Assembly (NCBI GenBank): GCA_947473355.1
Contig: CANJCQ010000015.1
Location: 1-59,834, forward strand
DNA from: Sphingomonadaceae bacterium
Lineage (GTDB): Bacteria > Pseudomonadota > Alphaproteobacteria > Sphingomonadales > Sphingomonadaceae
Length of the DNA stretch: 59,834 nucleotides
Direction of reading: 5' to 3'
In this document: positions 34,532 through 43,386 of the stretch, piece after piece
Position numbering within the stretch: position 1 is the first letter of the stretch
Layout of the letters: the number at the start of each line of letters is the position of its first letter
The notes under the pieces: generated by a model
Told to the model about the DNA's origin: nothing
Databases searched by the model: none
Seen by the model: only the letters and a program-made list of their open reading frames with translations
Translations under genes and position numbers: made by a program

Positions 34532-35314
34532 TCAGCGATTCTGCCAGACCGCCGCGCGCTTTTCGACGAAGGCATTCATGCCCTCGGTCTTGTCCTCGGT
34601 CGCGGCGAGAATCTGCCACATGCGGCGCTCGAACAGCAGGCCCTGCTCCAGCACGGTCTCGAAGGCAGCGCTAACCATTTCCTTGTTCACCAGCACGGCA
34701 ACGCGCGGCATGCCTGCGATCTCGGCGGCAATTGCTACCACCGCATCGACAAAGCCCTCGGCCGGCAGCACCCGCGCGACGAGGCCGCTCTTTTCGGCTT
34801 CCGTAACGTCCATCATGCGGCCGGTCAGACACAGGTCCATCGCCTTGGCCTTGCCCACCGCTCGCGTCAGTCGCTGGGTTCCGCCCATGCCGGGGGCCAC
34901 GCCAAGTTTGATCTCGGGCTGGCCGAACCTGGCCTTTTCCGAGGCAATGATCATGTCCGCCATCATGGCAAGCTCGCAGCCGCCGCCCAGAGCAAAGCCG
35001 TTCACTGCCGCGATCCACGGCTTGCGCACCTTGGCTACAATATCCTTATGCCAGCCATCGAAGAAGGCGCCGAGATAGAAGTCGGTCGCGTGCATCGTCG
35101 CCATTTCGGCAATATCAGCGCCTGCGGCAAAAGCCTTCTCGCCCGAGCCCGTCAGCACGGCGCAGCCCTGGCTGTCATCGGCTTCGAAAGCGGCGAAGGC
35201 AGCAATCAGTTCCTTAAGGATCGTGGTGTTGAGCGCATTCAGCGCTTGCGGGCGATTGAGCGTGATCAGCGTCACACCCCCGCGCTGTTCAACCAGTATG
35301 CATTCGTAGCTCAT
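34532..35314 (-). CDS. Enoyl-CoA hydratase
   Basis: A 260-residue crotonase-fold enzyme: SYECILVEQRGGVTLITLNR, AFAAGADIAEMAT (oxyanion loop), KPWIAAVNGFALGGGCELAM and a second catalytic glutamate in FGQPEIKLGVAPGMGGTQRL. Both glutamates of true hydratases are in place. In context it hydrates methacrylyl-CoA. The ATG at 35314 overlaps the previous stop by two bases. Confidence 0.93.
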   Translation of the reverse strand: MSYECILVEQRGGVTLITLNRPQALNALNTTILKELIAAFAAFEADDSQGCAVLTGSGEKAFAAGADIAEMATMHATDFYLGAFFDGWHKDIVAKVRKPWIAAVNGFALGGGCELAMMADMIIASEKARFGQPEIKLGVAPGMGGTQRLTRAVGKAKAMDLCLTGRMMDVTEAEKSGLVARVLPAEGFVDAVVAIAAEIAGMPRVAVLVNKEMVSAAFETVLEQGLLFERRMWQILAATEDKTEGMNAFVEKRAAVWQNR

Positions 35315-36357
35315 AGCGGCTTCCATTCCTTGGCTTCGCCCAGCGGCGCGAAGATCGCTTCGATCATGGCATCAGTCACCCCTTCGGGCGTGGCCGGGTT
35401 CCACCCCGGCGCATTATCCTTGTCGACGATCACCGCGCGCACGCCTTCGGCAAAATCGGGCAGATTGATGACGCGCGCGGCGATGCGGTATTCCATCACC
35501 ATATTGTCGGCGAAGTCATCCAGCTTGGCGCTGTCAGCCAGCTGGCGCAGCGCCACCTTGCAGGCCTGCGGGCTCTTGTTGCGCAAGGTCGCCAGCTCCT
35601 TGGCGGCCCATTCACTGTCGTCGGACTCAAGCGAAGCGATGATGTCTTCCAGCCGGTCCGAGGCAAAATGTTTGGCGATCTGCGCGGCATGGGCTGCTAT
35701 CTTGGGCTCGGGCGGGCTCACTGCCAATGCGGCCAGCACGCCAGCGACGTCATGGCCGTGGGCAATCCGCTCCTTGGCCTCGGCGAGGTTTTCCGAAGGC
35801 AGGTAATGCGTCGCCAGCCCGGTCCATAGGCATTCCGCGCCATCGAGCCGCGCGCCGGTCAGCGCCAGAAATTGCCCCATGCGGCCCGGAAGCCGCGCCA
35901 GATACCAGCCGCCGCCAACATCGGGGAACAGGCCGATCCCGGTCTCGGGCATGGCAAATCGGGTGTTTTCGGTGGCGACCCGGAACTTCGCCGGCTGCGA
36001 AATGCCGACGCCGCCGCCCATGGTGATGCCATCGATGAAAGCAACGATCGGCTTACCATATTCAAACATCAGGTGATTGAGCTGATATTCGTCGTGGAAG
36101 AATTTGGTGCCGGACTGGCCATTGTCAGTCAGCGCCGAATTGCGCAGAAAGGCGACATCGCCGCCCGAACAAAAGCCCCGGCCCTCGCTATGATCAAGGA
36201 TCACCGCCTTGATGTCATCATCATGCTGCCATTCCAGCAGCGCTTCCTGCATTGCCTCGTCCATCGCAGCCGTCAGTGCATGGATCGCCTTGGGGCGGTT
36301 GAGCGATAGCATGCCGGCCGCACCCTCGCGGCGGGTGATGAGTTCGTCGGTACTCAC
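35311..36357 (-). CDS. 3-hydroxyisobutyryl-CoA hydrolase (HIBCH-type)
   Basis: A 348-residue crotonase-superfamily protein of the longer HIBCH type: GFCSGGDVAFLRN, KPIVAFIDGITMGGGVGIS, and FAMPETGIGLFPDVGGGWYL, followed by the extra C-terminal region with LATHYLP, VMEYRIAARV and EGVRAVIVDKDNAPGWNP. It should release 3-hydroxyisobutyrate from its CoA ester, the step before MmsB. It overlaps the acyl-CoA dehydrogenase gene by four bases. Confidence 0.9.
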   Translation of the reverse strand: MSTDELITRREGAAGMLSLNRPKAIHALTAAMDEAMQEALLEWQHDDDIKAVILDHSEGRGFCSGGDVAFLRNSALTDNGQSGTKFFHDEYQLNHLMFEYGKPIVAFIDGITMGGGVGISQPAKFRVATENTRFAMPETGIGLFPDVGGGWYLARLPGRMGQFLALTGARLDGAECLWTGLATHYLPSENLAEAKERIAHGHDVAGVLAALAVSPPEPKIAAHAAQIAKHFASDRLEDIIASLESDDSEWAAKELATLRNKSPQACKVALRQLADSAKLDDFADNMVMEYRIAARVINLPDFAEGVRAVIVDKDNAPGWNPATPEGVTDAMIEAIFAPLGEAKEWKPL

Positions 36358-37496
36358 TTCAACAAATCCCGCCCGATAATCATCCGCATCACCTCGTTCG
36401 TTCCTTCGAGGATACGGTGGACGCGCAGGTCGCGCCAGAAACGTTCGATCGGATAGTCGCGCAAATAGCCGTAGCCACCGAACATCTGCAGCGCCTTGTC
36501 GACGATCTCGCTGCCACTGTCGCTGGCCAGCTTCTTGGCCATGGCCGCAAACCGCGTCTTGTCGGGCGCACCCGCCGTCACCTTGGCGGCGGCGAGATAG
36601 AGCAGCGCGCGGGCGGCCTCGAGATCGGTCGCCATGTCGGCCAGCACGAACTGCGTGTTCTGAAAATCGGCGACCCGCTGGCCGAATTGCGTGCGGTCCT
36701 TGACGTAAGCCACGGCCTCATCAAGGCAACGCTGCGCACCGCCCAAGGAGCAGGCACCGATATTGAGCCGCCCGCCATCAAGCCCGACCATGGCAAACTT
36801 GAAGCCATCGCCTTCCGCGCCGACCCTATTTTCGACCGGCACTTTCACGTTATCGAACGAGACCTGCGCGGTAGGCGATGAATTCCAGCCGAGCTTCTTC
36901 TCGTTCGCACCGAAGGAAACGCCCTCCCATTCCTTCTCGATGACAAGGCAACTTATGCCCTTCGAACCATTGTCAGACGTGCGCACCATAGTAACGTAGA
37001 AGTCATTGACCCCGCCGCCGGTGATGAACTGTTTGGTGCCGCTCACCACATAGTGATCACCCTCCAGCCGCGCAGTGGTCTTGAGCGCGGCGGCATCGGA
37101 GCCCGAACTCGGCTCGGTCAGGCAATAGGAGCCCAGCTTTTCCATGCCAACCAGCTGCGGCAGATAGCGCTGCTTGATCTCGTCGCCGCCGAACTTGTCG
37201 ATCATCCAGCTGGCCATGTTGTGGACCGAGATGAAAGCCGCAGTCGAAGGGCAGCCATAGGACAGCGCCTCGAAGATCAGCGCCGATTCCAGACGCCCCA
37301 GATTGATCCCGCCCATCTCCTCCGAGATGTAGATCGCGCCAAAGCCCAGCTCGCCCGCCTGCAACACGACATCGCGGGGGAAGTGCCTTTCCTCGTCCCA
37401 CTTGGCAGCCTGGGGCGTGATCTGGTCGGCGGTAAACTTGCGCGCCATGTCCTGGATGGCGAGCTGGTCATCGGTGAGGTCGAATTGTGTGGTCAT
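36354..37496 (-). CDS. Acyl-CoA dehydrogenase (likely isobutyryl-CoA dehydrogenase)
   Basis: A 380-residue flavoprotein: YCLTEPSSGSDAAALKT signature, FITGGGVNDFYVTMVRTSD, and the C-terminal QMFGGYGYLRDYPIERFWRD with the catalytic base in ILEGTNEVMR. By position with HIBCH and MmsB it is probably the isobutyryl-CoA dehydrogenase of valine catabolism, passing electrons to ETF. Short-branched-chain variants cannot be excluded from sequence. It starts three bases after the aldehyde dehydrogenase stop. Confidence 0.9.
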   Translation of the reverse strand: MTTQFDLTDDQLAIQDMARKFTADQITPQAAKWDEERHFPRDVVLQAGELGFGAIYISEEMGGINLGRLESALIFEALSYGCPSTAAFISVHNMASWMIDKFGGDEIKQRYLPQLVGMEKLGSYCLTEPSSGSDAAALKTTARLEGDHYVVSGTKQFITGGGVNDFYVTMVRTSDNGSKGISCLVIEKEWEGVSFGANEKKLGWNSSPTAQVSFDNVKVPVENRVGAEGDGFKFAMVGLDGGRLNIGACSLGGAQRCLDEAVAYVKDRTQFGQRVADFQNTQFVLADMATDLEAARALLYLAAAKVTAGAPDKTRFAAMAKKLASDSGSEIVDKALQMFGGYGYLRDYPIERFWRDLRVHRILEGTNEVMRMIIGRDLLK

Positions 37497-37499
37497 GGC

Positions 37500-38921
37500 T
37501 CAGCCCAGCGCCTCGATAATATCCTTCCCGAACAGCTCCTCGTCACTCGGCAATTGCTTGGCCACCGCCAGCGGCTTCGACACCCATGTCTCGTTGATCA
37601 GGTCGCGCCAGGTGATGTTGTTGTTTGTCGCATTGCCGCCCCACGAGCCGCAGCCCAGTGAGAAGGTCTGGCGCATACCGTTCCACAGGTTGCCCGAATT
37701 GGATGCGGCTTGCGGCTGGTTGACCATGACGCGGCTGGTGTAGGTTTCATTGGCCAGCTTCATGATATTGGCGTCGCTGGTCGAATAGATGCCGCAGGAG
37801 TGGCCGCGGCCCTGATAGCTTTGCACGCCATTGGTGATCTCGATCGCATGATCGATATCGCGCGCGCGATAGAGCGCCATGGTCACTGACATCTTCTCGC
37901 CCGAGAAGGGATATTCCGGGCCCCATCCGGTCTGCGGCACGATGAAGAAGCGCGTGCCCTCGGGCACGCCGAATCCGGCAATCGCGCCGATCTTCTCGGG
38001 TGGCTGGGCGACAACCGCCGCGTTGATGATCCCGTCCTTCCACAGCACCGCCTGGAGCTTGGCCTGCTCGTCTTCGCTCAGCACCATGCCGCCCTGGTGC
38101 TTCAGCTTGTCGAGCATCTCGTCGTAGATCGAGTCAAACAGCACCACCGCATTATCGGACGAGCATGATGCCGCGAGGTCCAGCGTCTTGGAGATACGGA
38201 TTTTCTCGGCTGCATCATCGAGATCGGCAGTGTCATCAACGGTGATTACCGCATTGCCCGCGCCCACGCCGAGCGCCGGGGTGCCCGAGCTATAGGCCGC
38301 AATAACCATCGGCGCACCGCCGGTGGCGAGAATGCGGTCGCACTGCTTCATCACTTCGTTGGTCTTCTCAACCGATGGCGTCTCGATCGGGATAACAAGA
38401 TCAGCCGGAGCGCCCAGCTTGACCAGCGCATCGCGCATCAGGTTGCAGATCGTCGCATTGGTCACCTTGGCGCGCGGGTGCGGGCAGATGATGATCGAAT
38501 TGCGGCCCTTCACCGCCGAGATCGCCTTGATCACCGGGGTCGCCTCAGGGTTGGTGGAAGGCGACAGCGCACCGATCACGCCAATCGGCTTGGCGATCTT
38601 GATCAGGTTGCGCTCCTTGTCTTCCTCGATAATGCCGACCGACTTGTCGTCAATGATGTCCATCAGCGTGGCGCGGGTCTTGCGGAAAATCTTGAGATAC
38701 TTGCCGTCATAATTGCCAAGCTGGGTCTCATCGACCGTCTGCTGCGCGATCTTCTCGGCCACGCCTGGCTGGGCCACAGCCCAGACCATGCCGCGGATCA
38801 GGCGATCAACCTGCTCCTGCGTATAGTTCTCGATCTGCGCCTGCGCCACGCGGCTGCGGGCGATGAGAGCGGCGACTTCCCTGGCTTCAGGAGTGTCGGC
38901 AATGGGTTGAGCGGCGGCCAT
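37500..38921 (-). CDS. CoA-acylating aldehyde dehydrogenase (acetaldehyde/sulfoacetaldehyde type)
   Basis: A 473-residue NAD-dependent aldehyde dehydrogenase of the EutE/AdhE-N/SauS branch: IGVIGALSPSTNPEATPVIK, NSIIICPHPRAKVTN, ATGGAPMVIAAYSSGTPALG, and catalytic Cys253 in LAASCSSDNAVV. These enzymes turn an aldehyde plus CoA into an acyl-CoA. It is the first gene of the valine operon, a place where MmsA would be expected, but its motifs are not MmsA-like. GAGG precedes the ATG. An open frame extends upstream to 40202 but is antisense to other genes. Confidence 0.88.
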   Translation of the reverse strand: MAAAQPIADTPEAREVAALIARSRVAQAQIENYTQEQVDRLIRGMVWAVAQPGVAEKIAQQTVDETQLGNYDGKYLKIFRKTRATLMDIIDDKSVGIIEEDKERNLIKIAKPIGVIGALSPSTNPEATPVIKAISAVKGRNSIIICPHPRAKVTNATICNLMRDALVKLGAPADLVIPIETPSVEKTNEVMKQCDRILATGGAPMVIAAYSSGTPALGVGAGNAVITVDDTADLDDAAEKIRISKTLDLAASCSSDNAVVLFDSIYDEMLDKLKHQGGMVLSEDEQAKLQAVLWKDGIINAAVVAQPPEKIGAIAGFGVPEGTRFFIVPQTGWGPEYPFSGEKMSVTMALYRARDIDHAIEITNGVQSYQGRGHSCGIYSTSDANIMKLANETYTSRVMVNQPQAASNSGNLWNGMRQTFSLGCGSWGGNATNNNITWRDLINETWVSKPLAVAKQLPSDEELFGKDIIEALG

Positions 38922-39068
38922 GATATACCTCGGTGTTGGGTTTAATCGTCCGGTTAAACCCCTGCACTTTCCACCGTCCACAATCAAGATGATTCGCCTA
39001 TCCCGGGCGCAACATGGCGTTTGCCCATTGCCCTGCCCGCGCCGCTTCGCCATGGAGTGGTCAAAGGA

Positions 39069-39578
39069 ATGAACAGCCGGGGAAGCAATGTGAGCGAAGC
39101 GACAATCGATCCGGCTCTGTTCCGCCAAGTGCTCGGCGCCTACCCCACCGGCGTCTGCGCCATCACCGCAACCACGCCGGATGGCACTCCTGCCGGCATG
39201 GTGATCGGCAGCTTCACCTCGGTCAGCCTCGATCCGCCGCTGGTCGGCTTCCTGCCCGACAAGAAGAGCTCCAGCTGGCCGCTGATCGAAGCGGCAGCGC
39301 ACTTCTGCGTCAATGTCCTCGCCAGCGACCAGCAGGACGTCTGCCGCCAGCTCGCCAGCAAAGGCCCGGAAAAGTTCGCCGGGCTGGACGTTGCCCTGTC
39401 CGACCATGGCCACCCGGTCATCGCGAATGCCATCGCCCAAATCGATTGCGACATCCATGCGGTGATCGACGCAGGGGATCACTGGTTCGTGCTGGGCAAG
39501 GTGCTGAGCCTCAAGGTCAGCCGCGATGATGATCCGATGCTGTTTTATCGCGGAAAGTATGGGGGCTTTGCGGGCTAG
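39069..39578 (+). CDS. Flavin reductase family protein (FMN-binding split barrel)
   Basis: A 169-residue flavin reductase-like protein: FRQVLGAYPTGVCAITATTP, GMVIGSFTSVSLDPPLVGFL, CVNVLASDQQDVCRQLASKG and HWFVLGKVLSL. Such enzymes provide reduced FMN to partner monooxygenases, or bind FMN for other reductions. The start is either ATG 39069 or GTG 39090, which has a GGGGAAGC box; the first is used. It is divergent from the aldehyde dehydrogenase operon and seven bases before the next gene. Confidence 0.85.
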   Translation: MNSRGSNVSEATIDPALFRQVLGAYPTGVCAITATTPDGTPAGMVIGSFTSVSLDPPLVGFLPDKKSSSWPLIEAAAHFCVNVLASDQQDVCRQLASKGPEKFAGLDVALSDHGHPVIANAIAQIDCDIHAVIDAGDHWFVLGKVLSLKVSRDDDPMLFYRGKYGGFAG

Positions 39579-39584
39579 GCCGCG

Positions 39585-40136
39585 ATGAGGAAAGCCCTGT
39601 CCCTGCTGGCCTGCGCCGCATGGGCTGGCTTGCTGCTCGGCTGCAGCCGTGCGCCGGTCGTCGTGCCGGTGGACAGCCTGACCTACCCCGCCGTCCTCAT
39701 CACCGGCATCCGCCCGACCCTCGGCGTGGCCCACGTTGCACGGGTGGTGGTGGACAAGGAGGACCTCAGCCATATGCGCTCGGAACTCTATTCGGGCCTG
39801 TCCGATACAGAGGCCACCGATCCGCCGATCGTGATCGACACCACTGCGAACATTTCGGACATGACCCAGATCAAGGGCGAGCACGGCGGCCTGTGGATGA
39901 TGGCCCACCCGACCGGCATGATGCCAATCACGTTCACCCTGATCCAGCGCAAGCAGCAAGGCATAGAAGCAGCCCGCGCCCTGATCGCGGATTGCGTCTA
40001 TCTGGGGCATGATCTTGACACAGAACGCAGCCAATTGCGCAGCGAGCGAATACCCCGAGCGACGAGCATGGCGGAGATCGTCGCAATTGTTGACGAGATG
40101 CCGGGGGCGGACGAGGCGGCAAATTCGCGGGATTAA
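39585..40136 (+). CDS. Hypothetical lipoprotein
   Basis: A 183-residue protein with a lipoprotein signal (MRKALSLLACAAWAGLLLGC-S, lipobox LLGC). The mature part contains LITGIRPTLGVAHVARVVVD and IVIDTTANISDMTQIKGEHG but no recognisable domain. It is probably attached to the periplasmic face. It follows the flavin reductase closely, on the same strand. Confidence 0.65.
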   Translation: MRKALSLLACAAWAGLLLGCSRAPVVVPVDSLTYPAVLITGIRPTLGVAHVARVVVDKEDLSHMRSELYSGLSDTEATDPPIVIDTTANISDMTQIKGEHGGLWMMAHPTGMMPITFTLIQRKQQGIEAARALIADCVYLGHDLDTERSQLRSERIPRATSMAEIVAIVDEMPGADEAANSRD

Positions 40137-40239
40137 GCCTCGACAATTCCATCCCCGCTTGACTCCCCCCCGCTTGACTCTCCACAGCCAAATGCTGTTC
40201 ACGCGTTCAGCACGCTAAATCACACGGGAGAGACATGCC

Positions 40240-41007
40240 ATGACACGTTCGCTTAACGGCAAGGTTGCCGTCATCACCGGGGCCGGTTCGGGTATGGGGC
40301 GCTCGATGGCGCTGCGGCTGGCCGAAGACAACGCCAGGATCGCCATCTGGGACATCAACGGCGCTGGCGCCGAGGAGACCGCAAAGATGGTCCGCGATGC
40401 GGGCGGAACCGCGATTGCCATCGAGGCCGACTGTTCGGACAAGGCAGCGATCAAGGCTGCGGCCGAACAGACCCGCCGCGAGCTCGGCCCGATCCTGATC
40501 CTCATCAACAACGCCGGCATCGCGCCGTTTACAGAGTTTCTCGAGATCGACGAGGCGCTGCTTGACCGAGTGTTGAGCGTCAACTTCAAGGGTCCGTTCT
40601 TCGTGGCGCAAGAATGCGTGCCCGACATGATCGCGGCCAAGTGGGGCCGGATCATCAACATCACATCCTCGTCGGTCCAGTCCGGCTCGGCGCTGCAGAC
40701 GCATTACACCAGCTCCAAGGGTGCGCTGCTGGGCCTGACCAAGTGTCTCGCCATGGCGCTAGGCGAGCATGGCATCACCGCCAACATGATCCCGCCGGGC
40801 TCGATCGACACCCCCATGCTGCGCGGCGCGTTGATCATGCAGGAACCGGGCCGGGTCGACGCCTATGGCGCGGCCCTGCCAGTGAAACGCATCGGCCAGG
40901 GCGAAGACATCGCCGCCGCCGCTGCCTTCCTCGCCTCGGAAGAGGCCGGCTACATGACCGGCCAGACGATCAGCGTGAACGGCGGGCGCTATATGGGTTC
41001 GGCGTAA
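40240..41007 (+). CDS. Short-chain dehydrogenase/reductase (SDR)
   Basis: A 255-residue classical SDR: VITGAGSGMGRSMAL, ILINNAGIAPF, IINITSSSVQSG with catalytic Ser, and HYTSSKGALLGLTK with the Tyr-x3-Lys pair, then the MTGQTISVNGGRYM end. An Asp after beta-2 (WDINGAG) suggests NAD. An ACGGGAGAG-like box precedes the ATG. Its stop codon overlaps the terminator stem. It opens the accessory catabolic region but its partner reaction is unknown. Confidence 0.88.
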   Translation: MTRSLNGKVAVITGAGSGMGRSMALRLAEDNARIAIWDINGAGAEETAKMVRDAGGTAIAIEADCSDKAAIKAAAEQTRRELGPILILINNAGIAPFTEFLEIDEALLDRVLSVNFKGPFFVAQECVPDMIAAKWGRIINITSSSVQSGSALQTHYTSSKGALLGLTKCLAMALGEHGITANMIPPGSIDTPMLRGALIMQEPGRVDAYGAALPVKRIGQGEDIAAAAAFLASEEAGYMTGQTISVNGGRYMGSA

Positions 41008-41030
41008 AAAAGGGGGGCAGTCCCCTTTTT
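41007..41030 (+). terminator. Rho-independent terminator after the SDR gene
   Basis: Perfect 9-bp stem AAAAAGGGG (41007-41015) and CCCCTTTTT (41022-41030) with the loop GGCAGT, ending in a T run. It starts on the last base of the SDR stop codon, and the A-rich arm allows termination in either direction. Confidence 0.85.
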
Positions 41031-41050
41031 CTACACAACCCCTCAAAATC

Positions 41051-41190
41051 CGTCATCCTGAACTTGTTTCAGGACCTATTGGGCCGCAAGCTCGGAGCCA
41101 CTCGGGAAAGCACCCAGCCCCCCGGTTTGCGTGAGAATGCACACTCCAGTGGGGCGGAGAAATGGGTCCTGAAACAAGTTCAGGATGACG
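41051..41190. repeat. Long inverted repeat with CCTGAA-TTCAGG palindromes
   Basis: Arms 41051-41077 and 41164-41190 pair at 26 of 27 positions (CGTCATCCTGAACTTGTTTC then AGGACC). Each arm also folds as CCTGAA...TTCAGG. The 86-base spacer is unlike the spacer of the sister copy at 43387-43527. Confidence 0.85.
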
Positions 41191-41229
41191 GCGTATGAGA
41201 AGTTTGTCTGGTGCAGAGGAACGCTGGAC

Positions 41230-42312
41230 CTATTCCACCAAAGTGCAAAGCTCCGCCGGGCTTGATCGCTCGATCATCCCATAAGCGCTCATCCCGTCCA
41301 GCGTATAGCGCACCGCGCCCTGCTGATTGTTCATGCCGCCAACCCCCTGGTTGCCGATGTGGAAGCTGCCGAGCGTGGTCGTGCCGCCAATCGCGATCCG
41401 GCCCACGAGCGTGTCGAGTTCAAGCGAAACATCGTCGCCCTCGGCCATCAGGTTGCGCAGGAACGGAATTTTCGTCGCCCGCGCCGGGTGCATCTCCCTG
41501 CCGTCATACCAGTAGGCGACATTATAGCGCTCGTCCTCGCTCTCGCCCTCGCGCAGCGGATAGGCGATGGTGGCAAAGCCGCGTCCGTCGGGGAAGACCG
41601 CAGACTGCCAGCAGTGCCCGCGGAATGCCCCCATCGGGCGGACCGACTGACGATGGATGCGCGAGCCCTGCGCCTTGAACGCGCGGGTCTCGCCGTCAAT
41701 GGTCAGCTCGCCGTCTGCGCGGAATAGTTGCTCGATGCGCCAGCCATAGCCCATCAGGCCGGCATCGGTGCGCTGCTTCTCGCTCATCCCGGCAAGCTTT
41801 TCGATGCGGTAGTCCTGGGTCCATGCGGGCACGACCATGGTCAGTTCGGCATCGAGCTTCACGGCGGTCTGGCGAAAGGAAGGATCGACCGGGCTATCGG
41901 CAAAGATGCGGAAATTGCCGCGCAGCTGGTCATGGGTGCGGCCATCGTAAGGCATGTCATCCAGCGTCACGCGCCACTTGCGAAACGGCTCAAGGCACTC
42001 GAACCGCAAGCCTTCCGCGCCGAGCACCGAGCTGCGGCCCGTGTCGCTCAGCACCGGCAGGGTTGCACCATAGCGGCTCTGGCGAAGCACCCTGCCGCCA
42101 CCCAGCACACCGTTGTAATCGAACCGGTGGTTAGCCCAATTGGCCCCCACCGCTTCGATGCCGATGCGCGGGAAAGCGAACGCCCCGTTCTCCTCGAACA
42201 GCCAGACCGAGGCGCTCTCGCGCATTTCGGGATCCTCGGGCTGGCCGGGGATCATCGACCAGTCGAGCTCAGGCTCCAGCCCGCCGTACCAGTCAGAGGC
42301 GTCGTCGCTCAC
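41230..42312 (-). CDS. DUF7064-like protein, paralogue 1
   Basis: A 360-residue cytoplasmic protein of unknown function. The N-terminal RESASVWLFEENGAFAFPRI and the central SVRPMGAFRGHCWQSAVFPD followed by GRGFATIAYPLREG are shared with the next gene. Beta-rich segments suggest a lipocalin- or carotenoid-hydratase-like (CrtC/AttH) two-barrel fold. The match to the DUF7064 family is from recalled motifs. Its start overlaps the stop of the upstream paralogue by four bases. Confidence 0.65.
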   Translation of the reverse strand: MSDDASDWYGGLEPELDWSMIPGQPEDPEMRESASVWLFEENGAFAFPRIGIEAVGANWANHRFDYNGVLGGGRVLRQSRYGATLPVLSDTGRSSVLGAEGLRFECLEPFRKWRVTLDDMPYDGRTHDQLRGNFRIFADSPVDPSFRQTAVKLDAELTMVVPAWTQDYRIEKLAGMSEKQRTDAGLMGYGWRIEQLFRADGELTIDGETRAFKAQGSRIHRQSVRPMGAFRGHCWQSAVFPDGRGFATIAYPLREGESEDERYNVAYWYDGREMHPARATKIPFLRNLMAEGDDVSLELDTLVGRIAIGGTTTLGSFHIGNQGVGGMNNQQGAVRYTLDGMSAYGMIERSSPAELCTLVE

Positions 42313-43346
42313 AGCTTGTTGAGCCAGGTCGAACGCTCGATCATGCCGATCGCTTCCTGCCCGTCCCAGCTATAGCGGGTCGAGCCCTGGTTGAGAGCGA
42401 AGCCCGCCATTTCGCCTTCATGCATGACCTTGAAGGTGTTGAGCATGCCCGCGCCCGCGATGCGCGCCGAACCGCCGTCCCATGCCATTTCAAGCGAATT
42501 GTCCTGCCCCTCGCTGGTCAGGCTGGCACCACTCAGCCAGGGAATCGTCGTCGCGGTTGCAACATGCATCTTGCCGTCCACGAAGACATAGCCCTCGTTA
42601 TAGGTCGATCCATCCTCGGCCGGTGGATAGGCGATATAGCCGAAGGCGCGACCGTCCGGGAACACCGCAGTCTGCCAGCAGTGGCCGCGAAAGCCGTCCA
42701 ATGGGCGGACCGACTGGCGGTGGATGCGGTTGCCGACTGCCTTGAACGTGCGCGTCTCGCCATCCAGCGTCAGGGTGCCTTCCCCGCGAAACTGATGCTC
42801 CATCCGGTAGCCCAGCCCCATCGAGCGGGCATCGTCCATCTCGCGATCCGACAGGCCGACCAGCCGCTCGGGCGTGTTGTCCTGCACCCAGCAGGGCGTG
42901 ATCATCTCGATCTCAACTTGCCACTTCAGCGGCGTGGTCTTCGAAGTGTCGATCGCCCCCTTGGTCATCGCCTCGCTGGTGGTTTCGACCGGATTGCCAT
43001 CATAGCTGATGCGCCAGCGGTGGTAGGGCTCGATCACTTCGAAGCGCAGCGGGCCCGAGCCCAGAATGCGTGGCTGGCCATCGGCGGCAATCGGCGAATG
43101 GCTGACATGCACGCCGCCCGTCTCGACCAGCACCCGCCCGCCGGGGAACGAGGCGTTCATATCGACGCGGTGGCTGGCCCAGTTGTTGCCCATCGCCTCG
43201 ATGCCGCAGCGCGGCAAGGCAAAGGCGCCGTTCTCCTCGAACAGCCAGATCGAAGCGCTTTCGCGCATCGCCGGATCCTCGGGCGCTTCGGGGAGCATGT
43301 AATCGTAATGCGGGGCAAGGCCGCCGCGCCATTCATCTTCGGTCAT
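42309..43346 (-). CDS. DUF7064-like protein, paralogue 2
   Basis: A 345-residue protein clearly related to its neighbour: RESASIWLFEENGAFALPRC and SVRPLDGFRGHCWQTAVFPD, with similar spacing of Trp and Gly residues. GGGAGAG lies upstream of the ATG. Tandem, overlapping copies suggest a heterodimer or two ligand-specific forms. Such proteins occur near acyl-CoA and hydroxylase genes in sphingomonads, which hints at hydrophobic ligands. The function is unknown. Confidence 0.65.
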   Translation of the reverse strand: MTEDEWRGGLAPHYDYMLPEAPEDPAMRESASIWLFEENGAFALPRCGIEAMGNNWASHRVDMNASFPGGRVLVETGGVHVSHSPIAADGQPRILGSGPLRFEVIEPYHRWRISYDGNPVETTSEAMTKGAIDTSKTTPLKWQVEIEMITPCWVQDNTPERLVGLSDREMDDARSMGLGYRMEHQFRGEGTLTLDGETRTFKAVGNRIHRQSVRPLDGFRGHCWQTAVFPDGRAFGYIAYPPAEDGSTYNEGYVFVDGKMHVATATTIPWLSGASLTSEGQDNSLEMAWDGGSARIAGAGMLNTFKVMHEGEMAGFALNQGSTRYSWDGQEAIGMIERSTWLNKL

Positions 43347-43386
43347 ACTGTCTCTCCCTCAGAGGCTTGCGGCCTCAAAAACTATT

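Noticed and set aside
38922..40202. Upstream extension of the CoA-acylating aldehyde dehydrogenase to 900 residues
   Set aside because: The extension is antisense to the flavin reductase and lipoprotein genes and has no family similarity; the ATG at 38921 with GAGG fits the family start.
41051..41190. Repeat considered as a CRISPR-like or direct-repeat array
   Set aside because: Only two inverted arms are present, with no regular unit-spacer pattern and no cas genes.
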